Source: an uncultured Bacteroidota bacterium (lineage in GTDB: Bacteria; Bacteroidota; Bacteroidia; Flavobacteriales; Flavobacteriaceae). Taken from it: a stretch of 64,000 nt of DNA. Where the stretch lies: contig CACPPV010000006.1 of the NCBI GenBank assembly GCA_902635895.1, positions 1 to 64,000 of the forward strand, in the 5' to 3' direction. The notes under the pieces were generated by a model. It worked only from the letters and a program-made list of their open reading frames with translations. It ran no database searches and was not told the origin of the DNA. A program made the translations under genes and the position numbers. Below, one piece after another: positions 1 to 9,558 of the stretch. Position 1 is the stretch's first letter. Every line of letters starts with the position of its first letter.

Positions 1-72
1 AATTATTTAAAAGTCGCAAATATACATTTATCGATGCCCCTCTGTCAAGTTAATTAGCAATTAATTAAACTC

Positions 73-1299
73 TTATCTGGAAATTTCAAAATTTATTGCT
101 CTCAAATCAGACCAAAAGTTCTTATAGGATTTTGTGACAACATCAGGATTTTCTATATAAATTGGAACTAACAATGAAAGAGGAGCAAAAGCCATTGCCA
201 TTCTATGGTCATTATATGTTTTGATAGAGATATTTTTTTTTATTTCAAAACTTGGATGGAGTTTAAGACTTTCGTTTGTAATTTCAATTTTACCTCCAAG
301 TTTCTCTATTTCATTTTTTAGAGCAACTAATCTATCTGTTTCTTTAATCTTAAGAGTGTGTAACCCCTTAATATTACAGCTAATCCCTAAACCAAAACAG
401 GTTACAGCTATTGTTTGAGCTATATCAGGATTTTCTGTTAAATTAAGGTCTAAATTTTTAGGTAATAAACATTCCGTATTCTTTTCTAAAATTATTTTAT
501 TATTTATAAATTCTGTTTTCACACCAAGTTTTGAGTAGATCTCCACAAGTTTTTTATCGCCTTGAATAGAATTTTTAAAATAGCTTCCAATTTCTAAATG
601 ACTTTTTTTGGAAATAGCAATAATGCTGTAAAAATAAGATACAGAACTCCAGTCGGATTCAACATTTACCGTTATATCTTTTATTTTATCACAAGGATGT
701 ACTGATATTTTATTTTTCTCAAACTTATTTTTAATACCAAGCTTATCTAAAATTGATAGAGTCATTAAAATATAAGGTTTGGATGCAATTGGTCCTTGTA
801 GATTAATAATTAAACCTTTTTCTAACATAGGTGCAATTAATATCAAGGCAGTAATGTACTGACTACTTATTTCGGCACTTAAAAAAATTTCTCCACCCAA
901 AATTTTTTTTCCAGATATAATTAACGGAGGAAAACCTATTTGATCTTTGTAGGTAATTTCAGCACCTAAGTTTTTTAAAGCTTCAACCAAAACTCCTATT
1001 GGTCTTTGTTTCATTCTATCAGATCCTGTGATTTCGAACTTTTTATTCTCTTTAACAGAAAGTAAAGCTGTTAAAAAACGCATTGCAGTACCTGCGTGAT
1101 GTATATCTATATGCTCAGATAAATTATCTAAATATTTTTTTAAAACAATCGAATCGTCTGAGTCTGAAAGGTTTTCGATATTTAAATTTTGATATATAGA
1201 TTTAAGAACTAACAATCTATTGGATTCACTTTTTGAGCCAGAAATTTTAAACGACCTTGAAAAAAATGAATTATCGTGTTTAAGTAACAAACTACTCAT
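73..1299 (-). CDS. aroA: 3-phosphoshikimate 1-carboxyvinyltransferase (EPSP synthase)
   Basis: 408 aa ORF; EPSP synthase-like motifs (GSKSESNRLL, HAGTAMRFLTA, GSDRMKQRPI, KETDRL, YNDHRMAMAFA). Confidence 0.95.
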   Translation of the reverse strand: MSSLLLKHDNSFFSRSFKISGSKSESNRLLVLKSIYQNLNIENLSDSDDSIVLKKYLDNLSEHIDIHHAGTAMRFLTALLSVKENKKFEITGSDRMKQRPIGVLVEALKNLGAEITYKDQIGFPPLIISGKKILGGEIFLSAEISSQYITALILIAPMLEKGLIINLQGPIASKPYILMTLSILDKLGIKNKFEKNKISVHPCDKIKDITVNVESDWSSVSYFYSIIAISKKSHLEIGSYFKNSIQGDKKLVEIYSKLGVKTEFINNKIILEKNTECLLPKNLDLNLTENPDIAQTIAVTCFGLGISCNIKGLHTLKIKETDRLVALKNEIEKLGGKIEITNESLKLHPSFEIKKNISIKTYNDHRMAMAFAPLSLLVPIYIENPDVVTKSYKNFWSDLRAINFEISR

Positions 1300-1302
1300 G
1301 AA

Positions 1303-1629
1303 CTAGTTAAGCTTAGGATTATTTTTATGCCTGGAACTATCTCTTTTAGATTTATATTCGAGTTTTTTATTAAATGACTCATCTAGATCTAATCCGGTCT
1401 GATTAGCTAAACAAAAAACAACAAAAAGAACATCAGAAAGTTCTTCGCCTAAATCTGCTTTTTTATCTGATTCTTTTTCAGATTGTTCCCCATATCTTCT
1501 AGAAATAATTCTCGCTACTTCTCCAACTTCTTCAGTGAGTTGAGCCATATTGGTCAAAGGATCGAAATATCTGACTCCGTGTTTATTAATCCAATCATCT
1601 ACCTTACTTTGAATTTTTTTTAATTCCAT
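1303..1629 (-). CDS. MazG-like nucleotide pyrophosphohydrolase
   Basis: 108 aa; EEVGEVARIISRRYG...LGEELSDVLFVVFCLAN, typical MazG fold motif. Confidence 0.85.
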   Translation of the reverse strand: MELKKIQSKVDDWINKHGVRYFDPLTNMAQLTEEVGEVARIISRRYGEQSEKESDKKADLGEELSDVLFVVFCLANQTGLDLDESFNKKLEYKSKRDSSRHKNNPKLN

Positions 1630-1790
1630 ATCTATAATATTAATTAGATAATTCGTTATAAATTACTAAAACGATTAGTAAAATTAAGTTATTAAGATTA
1701 GAATATAAACTTAAAGTTTAGTAAATAAGTCATTGAACATCCGATTGGATTAATCAAGATTATTTAAATACTAGAACTCAAATTGTTGAG

Positions 1791-2024
1791 TTAATAAGAA
1801 GACCAAGAGAAGCAAAGCATTCCAGGAGCTGAGTGACCAGGGTTTGGACAATCAGACTTTTTGTAGCTAGAACAGCTTGCACAATCTGAAAGCTTTGAAA
1901 AAGCCTTTTTAATAGAATGGTCTCCACATACATTGTTTATCTCAACAGAAAGATCATGCTTTGAACATTTCAAAGAATCAACTAAATTTTCACAAGTAAG
2001 ACAACTATTTACAGATTCAATCAT
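1791..2024 (-). CDS. Small cysteine-rich protein of unknown function
   Basis: 77 aa ORF with 8 Cys arranged as two CxxC-centred blocks; no recognised family. Confidence 0.6.
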   Translation of the reverse strand: MIESVNSCLTCENLVDSLKCSKHDLSVEINNVCGDHSIKKAFSKLSDCASCSSYKKSDCPNPGHSAPGMLCFSWSSY

Positions 2025-2083
2025 ATTATAAATTTTACATAAATCTAAAGTGATTTACGTTTAGAATGAATTTAAATTAGTAT

Positions 2084-3058
2084 TTATTGATTTAAAGTGA
2101 AAAAATTTGAACAGGTTGAGTCAAATTCTAGTAAATCTTTTTTGTTAAAATTTAGATATACTTTATTGTTTTTTTCGATTGCATAATCGTTGAAAAAGGT
2201 CCATGTCTCACCATTTACTTTGGCGCTAATTTTATATTCTTTTCCAGCAAATAAGCATTTTTCAACTTCACCTTCAAAATCAGAAGACTCTGTAACCATA
2301 ATTTTTTCAGGCCTTAAATAAAATATCTTATCGTTAATATTAACTTGATTCAAATCCCCTAAAATCTTTGCACAATAACAGTTAACAGGATTACAATACA
2401 TACTTACTGGATTATCGTATTGTTGAAGAATACCTGCCTTAAAGATTAAAATTTTATCAGAAATATTAAATGTGTCTCTGATATCATGCGTAACTAAAAT
2501 AGTGGTAGTTTGGGTTTCTTTTACAATTTTATGAATTTCTTCCTGAATACTTAGTTTTATATTGGAATCTAAGTTGCTAAATGGTTCATCAAGTAATAAA
2601 AGATCTGGCTCTCTAACTAAAGCTCTAGCTAAACAAGCACGTTGCTGTTCCCCTCCAGAAAGTTGATCCGGATATCTATTGCTCAAGTTCTGAAGATTAG
2701 TTAAACCTAAGATATATTCGATCTTAGATAAAAACCTTTTCTCTAGGTTAATTTTTATATTTTCTAGAACTGTTAAATGTGGGAAAAGTGGATAGTCCTG
2801 AAAAACAAACCCAATTTTTCTTTCATTTGGAGTTACAAAAGTATTTTGATTGTCTAAAACTTTTCCATTTAGCTCTATTGAACCAGAATTGATTTTTTCT
2901 AAACCAGCTAAACATTTCAAAAAAGTAGTTTTACCAGAACCACTTTCTCCAATAAAAGATACAATATCACCTTCTTTAACAGAAAAATTTAAATCTCTGA
3001 TTAAGTGCTCGTCTTGGCTGTAATATTTTTTTAAATTGTTAACTTTTAGAAACATCAA
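2084..3058 (-). CDS. fbpC: ABC transporter ATP-binding protein, ferric iron (FbpC-like)
   Basis: Walker A GESGSGKTT, signature LSGGEQQR, Walker B LLLLDEPF; C-terminal TOBE-like part; adjacent to permease and SBP. Confidence 0.88.
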   Translation of the reverse strand: MMFLKVNNLKKYYSQDEHLIRDLNFSVKEGDIVSFIGESGSGKTTFLKCLAGLEKINSGSIELNGKVLDNQNTFVTPNERKIGFVFQDYPLFPHLTVLENIKINLEKRFLSKIEYILGLTNLQNLSNRYPDQLSGGEQQRACLARALVREPDLLLLDEPFSNLDSNIKLSIQEEIHKIVKETQTTTILVTHDIRDTFNISDKILIFKAGILQQYDNPVSMYCNPVNCYCAKILGDLNQVNINDKIFYLRPEKIMVTESSDFEGEVEKCLFAGKEYKISAKVNGETWTFFNDYAIEKNNKVYLNFNKKDLLEFDSTCSNFFTLNQ

Positions 3059-4652
3059 TCTGGTTATTTACAATTTTTTTCAAAAATATTAACAATATTA
3101 TTCCCATCATAACAATAATTAAAGAATAAATTGAAGATTTAGGAATCATTTCCTCAATAGCGTATTCATAGGTTTGTACAGCAAGAGTATCAAAATTAAA
3201 AGGTCTTAATATCAATGTTATTGGCAATTCTTTCAAAATATCAACAAATGTTATTAAAAAAGCTATAGCAATAGCAGATTTATTTATTGGAAAATGTATC
3301 GATTTAAATAATTTTAATGGACCCATGCCTAAATTCACAGCAGTATCGTCAAATGAGCTGGGATGTTTTTCAAAACTGGACTTTAATGGAGAAATTCCTA
3401 CAGCCATATATCTTATTACATAGGCATATATTAAGACAAAAAAAGATCCAATTAAAATTTCTGATTTAAAAGGAGTTGAAGAGAATAATATTATTAAAGA
3501 CAAACCAATAACTGCTCCTGGAAGAGCATAGGATAATGATATAGCCTCGTTAAAAATTGTTAACACTTTATTTTTAACTATTCTTCTTAAAAATTGAAAG
3601 TATACAGAAATTGCAATAATTATAAATGTTGCAATTAAAGAAACTAAAATTGTGTTTTTAGATAAATTAAAGACTTTAACAAATTCAATTCTTTCAAATT
3701 CATAAACAACGTTTCCTGAGATAAATAATATTGGAACAATAAAGCCAAAAATAATTGGAACCAAGCAAAAAAAATGAATTATAAATTTATTTTTAGTACT
3801 TGGAATTTCCTCTTTAAAATTTTTTGTATTTGACTGATAGCTGTAATTATATTTTGAATTAATAAACCTTTCTAAAACAAAAAATATCAAAACTGTAAAA
3901 AATAAAAAAACAGCGAGAAGAGATGCAGTTTCTACATCTTGCATTGAATACCATGATCTAAAAATGCCACTTGTAAATGTATTAACTCCAAAATATTTTA
4001 CTGCTCCATATTCATTTAAGACTTCCATGACAACCAAAAAAAGACCTGAAAAAATCGAGACTCTTGAAAGAGGTATAACAATTTTAAAAAATGTTTTTGA
4101 TTTTGACATTCCTAAACTTTTTGACAATTCAATGTAGTTTGATCCTATTAGTGAAAAAGAAAGTCTACAAGCTGTATAAATGTAGGGATATAAAGCTAAG
4201 GCCATTATAATACCCAAAACCTCAATTTGAAGATAATCTTGATTTAGTAATTCTGAAAAGTTTGAAAAATACTTTCTTGTAAAACTTTGAATCGGTCCAG
4301 TGAAACTTAAAATATCACTGTAAGTAAATGCCATTATGTATACCGGGATAGCTAGTGGAAGGTAAAGCAGAAAATCGTAGATATTTTTGCCTTTAAATTT
4401 AAATGTGCTTACAAACCATGCAGGAACTACTCCAAACAATAAGGCAAAAAAAGATGTTATTGCTACAAGATATACCGTATTGAACGAATAATCATACAGT
4501 AAATTATCCCATAAATATTTAAAATTTGAACTATCAATACTTGTTGTACTAACAATTAAAGTTAGTATTGGTAAAATGATAATTATAGAAAGTAAAACTG
4601 TTGATAATGTTAACTTTCTATTGTTTGAGTAATATTTTTTCTTTATTTCCAA
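3039..4652 (-). CDS. fbpB: Ferric iron ABC transporter permease (FbpB-like, fused double permease)
   Basis: 537 aa multi-TM protein with two BPD_transp_1-like halves; 20 nt overlap with the ATPase gene. Confidence 0.88.
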   Translation of the reverse strand: MEIKKKYYSNNRKLTLSTVLLSIIIILPILTLIVSTTSIDSSNFKYLWDNLLYDYSFNTVYLVAITSFFALLFGVVPAWFVSTFKFKGKNIYDFLLYLPLAIPVYIMAFTYSDILSFTGPIQSFTRKYFSNFSELLNQDYLQIEVLGIIMALALYPYIYTACRLSFSLIGSNYIELSKSLGMSKSKTFFKIVIPLSRVSIFSGLFLVVMEVLNEYGAVKYFGVNTFTSGIFRSWYSMQDVETASLLAVFLFFTVLIFFVLERFINSKYNYSYQSNTKNFKEEIPSTKNKFIIHFFCLVPIIFGFIVPILFISGNVVYEFERIEFVKVFNLSKNTILVSLIATFIIIAISVYFQFLRRIVKNKVLTIFNEAISLSYALPGAVIGLSLIILFSSTPFKSEILIGSFFVLIYAYVIRYMAVGISPLKSSFEKHPSSFDDTAVNLGMGPLKLFKSIHFPINKSAIAIAFLITFVDILKELPITLILRPFNFDTLAVQTYEYAIEEMIPKSSIYSLIIVMMGIILLIFLKKIVNNQIDVSKS

Positions 4653-5686
4653 CCTGTTTTGTCAAATATACGTATTGCATCATTTCTCTTGATTCCAAGC
4701 ATATTAAGATCTAAAGGATCTTTTTTAAAGTCTCCCCATTTTTGAACAATTTCATCAGGTTCAACAGAGGGATTTACAGAATATTCATAACTATTATTGA
4801 CATAAGTCTTCTGTGCATTTACACTAGTTAAATACTTAATTAGTTTAATAGCATTTTCTTTGTTAGGAGCATTTTTTGTAATGGCTATACCTGAAACATT
4901 TATGTGAGCCCCTCTTTCATCTTCGCCTTGATTTGGGAAAAAAACAGAAACCGACTTACCTGCATTAATTTCTTCTTCTTTTTCAGAAGATAAAAGTAAT
5001 CCTATGTAATATGAATTGACAATGGCAATATCACCTTGTCCAGCCGCTATTGCTTTTACTTGGTCTCTATCACTTCCTTTTGGATCTCTGGCAAAATTAG
5101 AAACTACTGCTTCTGACCATTTTGATGTTTCTTCATATCCTAAATTAGCTATAAGTGAAGACATCAACGCTTGATTATAAGCATTTGATGAAGATCTAAC
5201 CAATAGCCTATTTTTCCATTTTTCATTTGCTAAGTCTTCATAAGTAGACAATTCGTTTTTGTCAACTCTATCGTTGCTGTAAACAATAACTCTTGATCTA
5301 TATGTTAGTGGAACCCAAAAGTTATTTGGATCTAATAAATCAGGATCTATATTTTCGTAATCAAAATCATCACTTATTTTTTGAAATAAATTCATATCAC
5401 TTCCTTGCCATAGCTTACCAACATCAACTGTTATAAAAAGATCTGCAGGTGAATTTTCCCCTTCATTTTTCATTCTCTGAATTAGTTCATCAGCATTTGC
5501 TTTTGTTACATTAACTTTTATTCCAGTAAGTTCTTCAAAGTTTTTGTATTGAATTTCGTCTACTTTATAATGTCTTTGACTGTATATGTTTATTTCATTA
5601 GAGTCTTTTTTATTTGGCACACAACTTGCACAAATAAGAACTAATATTAGGTATAATTTATATTTCATTTTAAAAAATTTGGACAA
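4643..5686 (-). CDS. fbpA: Ferric iron ABC transporter substrate-binding lipoprotein (FbpA-like)
   Basis: lipobox (CASC), NEINIYSQRHY...FEELTGIKVNVTKANADELIQRMKNEG typical of FbpA/extracellular SBP family 1. Confidence 0.9.
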   Translation of the reverse strand: MSKFFKMKYKLYLILVLICASCVPNKKDSNEINIYSQRHYKVDEIQYKNFEELTGIKVNVTKANADELIQRMKNEGENSPADLFITVDVGKLWQGSDMNLFQKISDDFDYENIDPDLLDPNNFWVPLTYRSRVIVYSNDRVDKNELSTYEDLANEKWKNRLLVRSSSNAYNQALMSSLIANLGYEETSKWSEAVVSNFARDPKGSDRDQVKAIAAGQGDIAIVNSYYIGLLLSSEKEEEINAGKSVSVFFPNQGEDERGAHINVSGIAITKNAPNKENAIKLIKYLTSVNAQKTYVNNSYEYSVNPSVEPDEIVQKWGDFKKDPLDLNMLGIKRNDAIRIFDKTGWK

Positions 5687-5739
5687 CGAATGTAGTCGAA
5701 TTTTCGTTAAAAAAAAAACTTATCTTTATTTAGACTAAT

Positions 5740-5757
5740 TATAAATAATTATTTATA
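5740..5757. promoter_or_regulatory. Perfect 18-bp palindrome TATAAATAATTATTTATA between divergent iron-uptake operons; candidate metalloregulator operator
   Basis: Direct reading; overlaps a second inverted repeat TTATTTA-N9-TAAATAA. Confidence 0.4.
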
Positions 5758-5788
5758 TTAGCGGAAAATTCGCAAAAAAAACAAAAAA

Positions 5789-6973
5789 ATGAAAAAAAAT
5801 TTAACTATTAACAAGTACTTTTTATTACTATTCTCACTTTTAACAATTTCATGTAGCTCTGACGAAGAAGACATTCCTATACAAATTGTTGAACCTAGCA
5901 CTTACGATTTTCTAAGAGATGGTCAATCAACTGTTTCTTTTTCAGGTCAAACTACCAGACTAAACCAAGCAGATGCAATTTATAAAGCTTTAAATTCAGA
6001 AGCTGACGATGGTTCTGGAGATCAAAAGTTTTACACTGAAGCGCAAATTGACGAAATGTTTGCTGATGGTTCAGGGTTTATTTCCTCATTATTAAATGGA
6101 ACTGGTAAAAAAGTAAGAAGTAAAACGTCTGCTGCATGTGCAGGAGGAAACTCTTCTACTCAAGCTCAATTCGACGATCAAATCGCAGATTTTGCCAACA
6201 ATGTTGTTCCAGCTTGGACAGCGGATGCAAGTGCAGGAGTTGCAGGTAAATTGACTGATGCAACAGGAAGATCAATTCATGTAAACTCAAAAGGTCACGA
6301 AATTGATCAAACATTTATTAAAGGTTTAATTGGTGGAATGTGCGTAGATCAAATTGTAAATAATTATTTACAACCATGCCAACTTGATTCAGGAACCAGA
6401 AAAGAAGATAATACAAACGGAGTTTTATCAAGCGGAAAAAATTACACCGATATGGAGCACAAATGGGACGAAGCTTTTGGATACTTATATGGTCAAGAGG
6501 AAGACTACAAAAGAGCAGATCTTGCCTCAAGCCCAAATGGAAAAGGAACTACTTTAAATAAGTATTTCAAAAAAATTAATGAAAGTAATATGCCTGGTAT
6601 TTCTGAAATAGTTTATAATGCCTTCAAAAGAGGAAGAGCCGCAATCGTAGCAGGCGACTACAATGTAAGAGATGCTCAAGCTAATATTATTAAAATTAAT
6701 TTATCAAAAGTAGTTGGTTTCAAGGCTATTGATTATTTAAACGGATACATGTCTAAAATGGCAGCTGGTAATAAAGCAGATGCATTTCATGCTCTTTCCG
6801 AGGGATATGGGTTTATTATGAGTTTACAATTTACAAATAACGGAAATGATGTTCCTTATTTTACTAAATCTGAAGTTGACGCTATGTTAGCCAAAATGGA
6901 TGATTTTTGGACAGTACAAGATTCTGATTTAAGTTCAATGGTTGATGATATTAAATCAAGATTCAATATATAA
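5789..6973 (+). CDS. DUF4856 domain-containing lipoprotein
   Basis: 394 aa, lipobox ISCSS, internal similarity recalled to DUF4856 proteins; upstream of imelysin gene. Confidence 0.75.
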   Translation: MKKNLTINKYFLLLFSLLTISCSSDEEDIPIQIVEPSTYDFLRDGQSTVSFSGQTTRLNQADAIYKALNSEADDGSGDQKFYTEAQIDEMFADGSGFISSLLNGTGKKVRSKTSAACAGGNSSTQAQFDDQIADFANNVVPAWTADASAGVAGKLTDATGRSIHVNSKGHEIDQTFIKGLIGGMCVDQIVNNYLQPCQLDSGTRKEDNTNGVLSSGKNYTDMEHKWDEAFGYLYGQEEDYKRADLASSPNGKGTTLNKYFKKINESNMPGISEIVYNAFKRGRAAIVAGDYNVRDAQANIIKINLSKVVGFKAIDYLNGYMSKMAAGNKADAFHALSEGYGFIMSLQFTNNGNDVPYFTKSEVDAMLAKMDDFWTVQDSDLSSMVDDIKSRFNI

Positions 6974-7005
6974 TATATAATGTTAAAAAAATAAACTAAA
7001 TACAT

Positions 7006-7037
7006 TAAAAAACAGTGGGTCTAACTCCCACTGTTTT
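7006..7037 (+). terminator. Intrinsic terminator between DUF4856 and imelysin genes
   Basis: AAAAAACAGTGGG-TCTAACT-CCCACTGTTTTTT, ~13-bp stem with T-tract. Confidence 0.8.
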
Positions 7038-7050
7038 TTACTTTTGCGCT

Positions 7051-8181
7051 ATGAAAAATCTATTTAATTTTATTATCACATCATGTATAATTTTTTCATT
7101 TATTTCATGTTCTAGTGACAGTGATGAAGATATAGATCAGATTCCTCAGTTTGATAGATCCTCTATTTTAAAAAATTATGCTGATAATATTATTATCCCG
7201 AGATATAGTGACTTCCAATCTGAAGTATTGAAATTAAAATCAGATATAGAAAACTTTACGAAAGAACCTAACACCATTAACTACGACAAAGCACATAATA
7301 GTTGGTTCGAAACCTATAAAAAATGGCAACATGTGGAAATGTTCAACATCGGAAAAGCCGAACAGATCATGTATCTTAATACTATAAATACCTATCCAGT
7401 TGACGAATTAAGAATAAATAACAACATTAATTCTAAAAAATTAGACTTGTCAAATGAAAACGATTGGTCTTGTCAAGGCTTAAGTGGAATAGATTTCATG
7501 CTTCACGGAGTTGAAGGAACAAAGGAGGAAATTATTGAAAAGTACCTAACTGATCCTAATTATTCTGATTATTTAAATAATCTAATTGAAATAATTTCTA
7601 ACAATACAAATACAATCGTTGAAGATTGGACAACAAACTATAAAGATACTTTTATTCAATCCTCAGGAAATTCAAATTCAAGCTCACTTAATATGCTGAC
7701 AAATGATTTTGTTTATTATTTTGAGAAAGGATTGAGAACTAACAAAATTGGGATTCCAGTTGGCTATTTTTCAGGGGGAAATACACTTGCTGAAAAAGTT
7801 GAAACATACTACTCGTCTAAAAATTCGATACAAAATGTTTCGAGAGATTTAGCAGCTGAAGCATTAATTGCGTCTGAAAATCTATTTATTGGAAAATCAT
7901 CTTCAGGTTCCACAGGCCCTAGTCTTAAGTCTTACCTTGACTATTTATATTCCTCAAATGTCAATGAAAATAATTTAAGCCCAATTATTCTCAATAATTT
8001 TCAAAAAGCAAAAATTGCAATAAACGAATTAGATGAAAATTTCATTTATCAAATTAATAATGATAAATCTAAAATGTTAAATGCATTCGACAAACTTCAA
8101 TCTATAGTTGTAAATATGAAAACAGATATGTTATCTATATTAAGCATTCAAGTTGATTACATAGATGCTGATGGAGATTAA
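7051..8181 (+). CDS. Imelysin-family (peptidase M75-like) lipoprotein
   Basis: Imelysin-like sequence (NSWFETYKKWQHVEMFNIGKAEQIMYLNTINTYPVD); start corrected to ATG at 7051 (MKNLFNF...ISCSS lipobox) because the tracked start at 7015 lies in the terminator. Confidence 0.85.
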   Translation: MKNLFNFIITSCIIFSFISCSSDSDEDIDQIPQFDRSSILKNYADNIIIPRYSDFQSEVLKLKSDIENFTKEPNTINYDKAHNSWFETYKKWQHVEMFNIGKAEQIMYLNTINTYPVDELRINNNINSKKLDLSNENDWSCQGLSGIDFMLHGVEGTKEEIIEKYLTDPNYSDYLNNLIEIISNNTNTIVEDWTTNYKDTFIQSSGNSNSSSLNMLTNDFVYYFEKGLRTNKIGIPVGYFSGGNTLAEKVETYYSSKNSIQNVSRDLAAEALIASENLFIGKSSSGSTGPSLKSYLDYLYSSNVNENNLSPIILNNFQKAKIAINELDENFIYQINNDKSKMLNAFDKLQSIVVNMKTDMLSILSIQVDYIDADGD

Positions 8182-8199
8182 TAATATTTTAAATTCATT

Positions 8200-9558
8200 T
8201 TGAAAATAATTTCATCTTACTTATCAAAGACTCAAGAGTCATCAAGTCTAGCTTTATTCAGGTTAGGCTTTGGTTTTTTAATGACCTTTAGCATTGTAAG
8301 ATTTTGGTTAAAAGGTTGGATTAAGACAATGTACATCGACCCATCTTTTCATTTTACATTCTATGGATTTGAATGGGTTAAGCCAGTTGGAGAATATACA
8401 TACATATTGTTTTTCATATGTGGTTTATCAGCATTTTTAGTTGCTATAGGTTATAAGTACTACATTGCTATAATTACATTTTTTTTGTCATTTACATATA
8501 TCGAATTGATGGACAAAACCACTTATTTAAATCATTATTATTTTGTGAGTATACTAAGTTTTTTGATGATCTTTTTGCCATGTAATTCATCATATTCAAT
8601 AGATTCCTTTATAAAAAAGAAATCGTTTAAATATTCACCAAAATGGTGTGTTGACTCTATTAAAACCCTTCTATTTATTGTTTATTTTTATTCAGGTTTA
8701 GCTAAAATTAACCGGGATTGGTTATTTGAAGCTCAACCACTAAAAATATGGTTAGCAACTGGAAGTTATGATCTTCCCATAATTGGGTCCACTTTAATGC
8801 AGCAAGAATGGTTTCATTATTTCATGAGTTGGGGTGGTATGTTTTACGATTTATTAATACCATTTATATTATTATACAAACCAACAAGAATAATAGGATT
8901 TTCTCTTGTTGTATTTTTTCATGTATTTACAGCAGTACTATTCCCAATTGGAATGTTCCCCTACATAATGATAATTTCAACAATCATATTTTTCAGTTCT
9001 AATACCCATGAAAAAATTTTAAAATTTATTTTAAAACCTTTTAAAAATACAATCAAAAAAACAATAGAAATTGATAACATTAAAATAAAAAAAAACAAGT
9101 TTGCTATTTCATTGATTTCTCTATTTTTTGTTGTGCAATTTTTATTTCCGTTTAGATATGCTATCTATCCTGGAGAATTATTTTGGAATGAGGAGGGGTA
9201 CAGATTTTCTTGGCGTGTAATGTTAATGGAAAAAAGAGGATATACTACATTTAAGGTTGTTGATAATTCAAATGGAAATTCTTTTTTTGTTAGAAACGAT
9301 GAATTTCTTACTGAATTTCAAGAAAGACAAATGAGTTTTCAGCCAGATTTCATTTTAGAATATGCACATTTTTTAGGAGATCATTATAACAATAAAGGGT
9401 TGAACGATATTGAAATTTACGCAGAAAGTTATGTTGCACTAAATGGAAGAATCAATAAAAGATTTGTGAATCCTAAAATTGATTTATTAAAAGAAAAAAG
9501 AGGATTTAATTCAAAACACTGGATTATAGATTTAAATGAAGAAATTAATTATTTGTAA
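8200..9558 (+). CDS. HTTM domain protein (vitamin K-dependent gamma-carboxylase-like membrane protein)
   Basis: 452 aa; TM segments plus DKTTYLNHYYF, AKINRDWL, FHVFTAVLFPIGMFPYIM motifs; TTG start. Confidence 0.8.
   Translation: MKIISSYLSKTQESSSLALFRLGFGFLMTFSIVRFWLKGWIKTMYIDPSFHFTFYGFEWVKPVGEYTYILFFICGLSAFLVAIGYKYYIAIITFFLSFTYIELMDKTTYLNHYYFVSILSFLMIFLPCNSSYSIDSFIKKKSFKYSPKWCVDSIKTLLFIVYFYSGLAKINRDWLFEAQPLKIWLATGSYDLPIIGSTLMQQEWFHYFMSWGGMFYDLLIPFILLYKPTRIIGFSLVVFFHVFTAVLFPIGMFPYIMIISTIIFFSSNTHEKILKFILKPFKNTIKKTIEIDNIKIKKNKFAISLISLFFVVQFLFPFRYAIYPGELFWNEEGYRFSWRVMLMEKRGYTTFKVVDNSNGNSFFVRNDEFLTEFQERQMSFQPDFILEYAHFLGDHYNNKGLNDIEIYAESYVALNGRINKRFVNPKIDLLKEKRGFNSKHWIIDLNEEINYL

Noticed and set aside
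1630-1790. Intergenic region checked for tRNA/ncRNA
   Set aside because: AT-rich with no cloverleaf or conserved RNA motif; no convincing tRNA was recognised anywhere in the window, though tRNAscan-SE would be needed to be certain.
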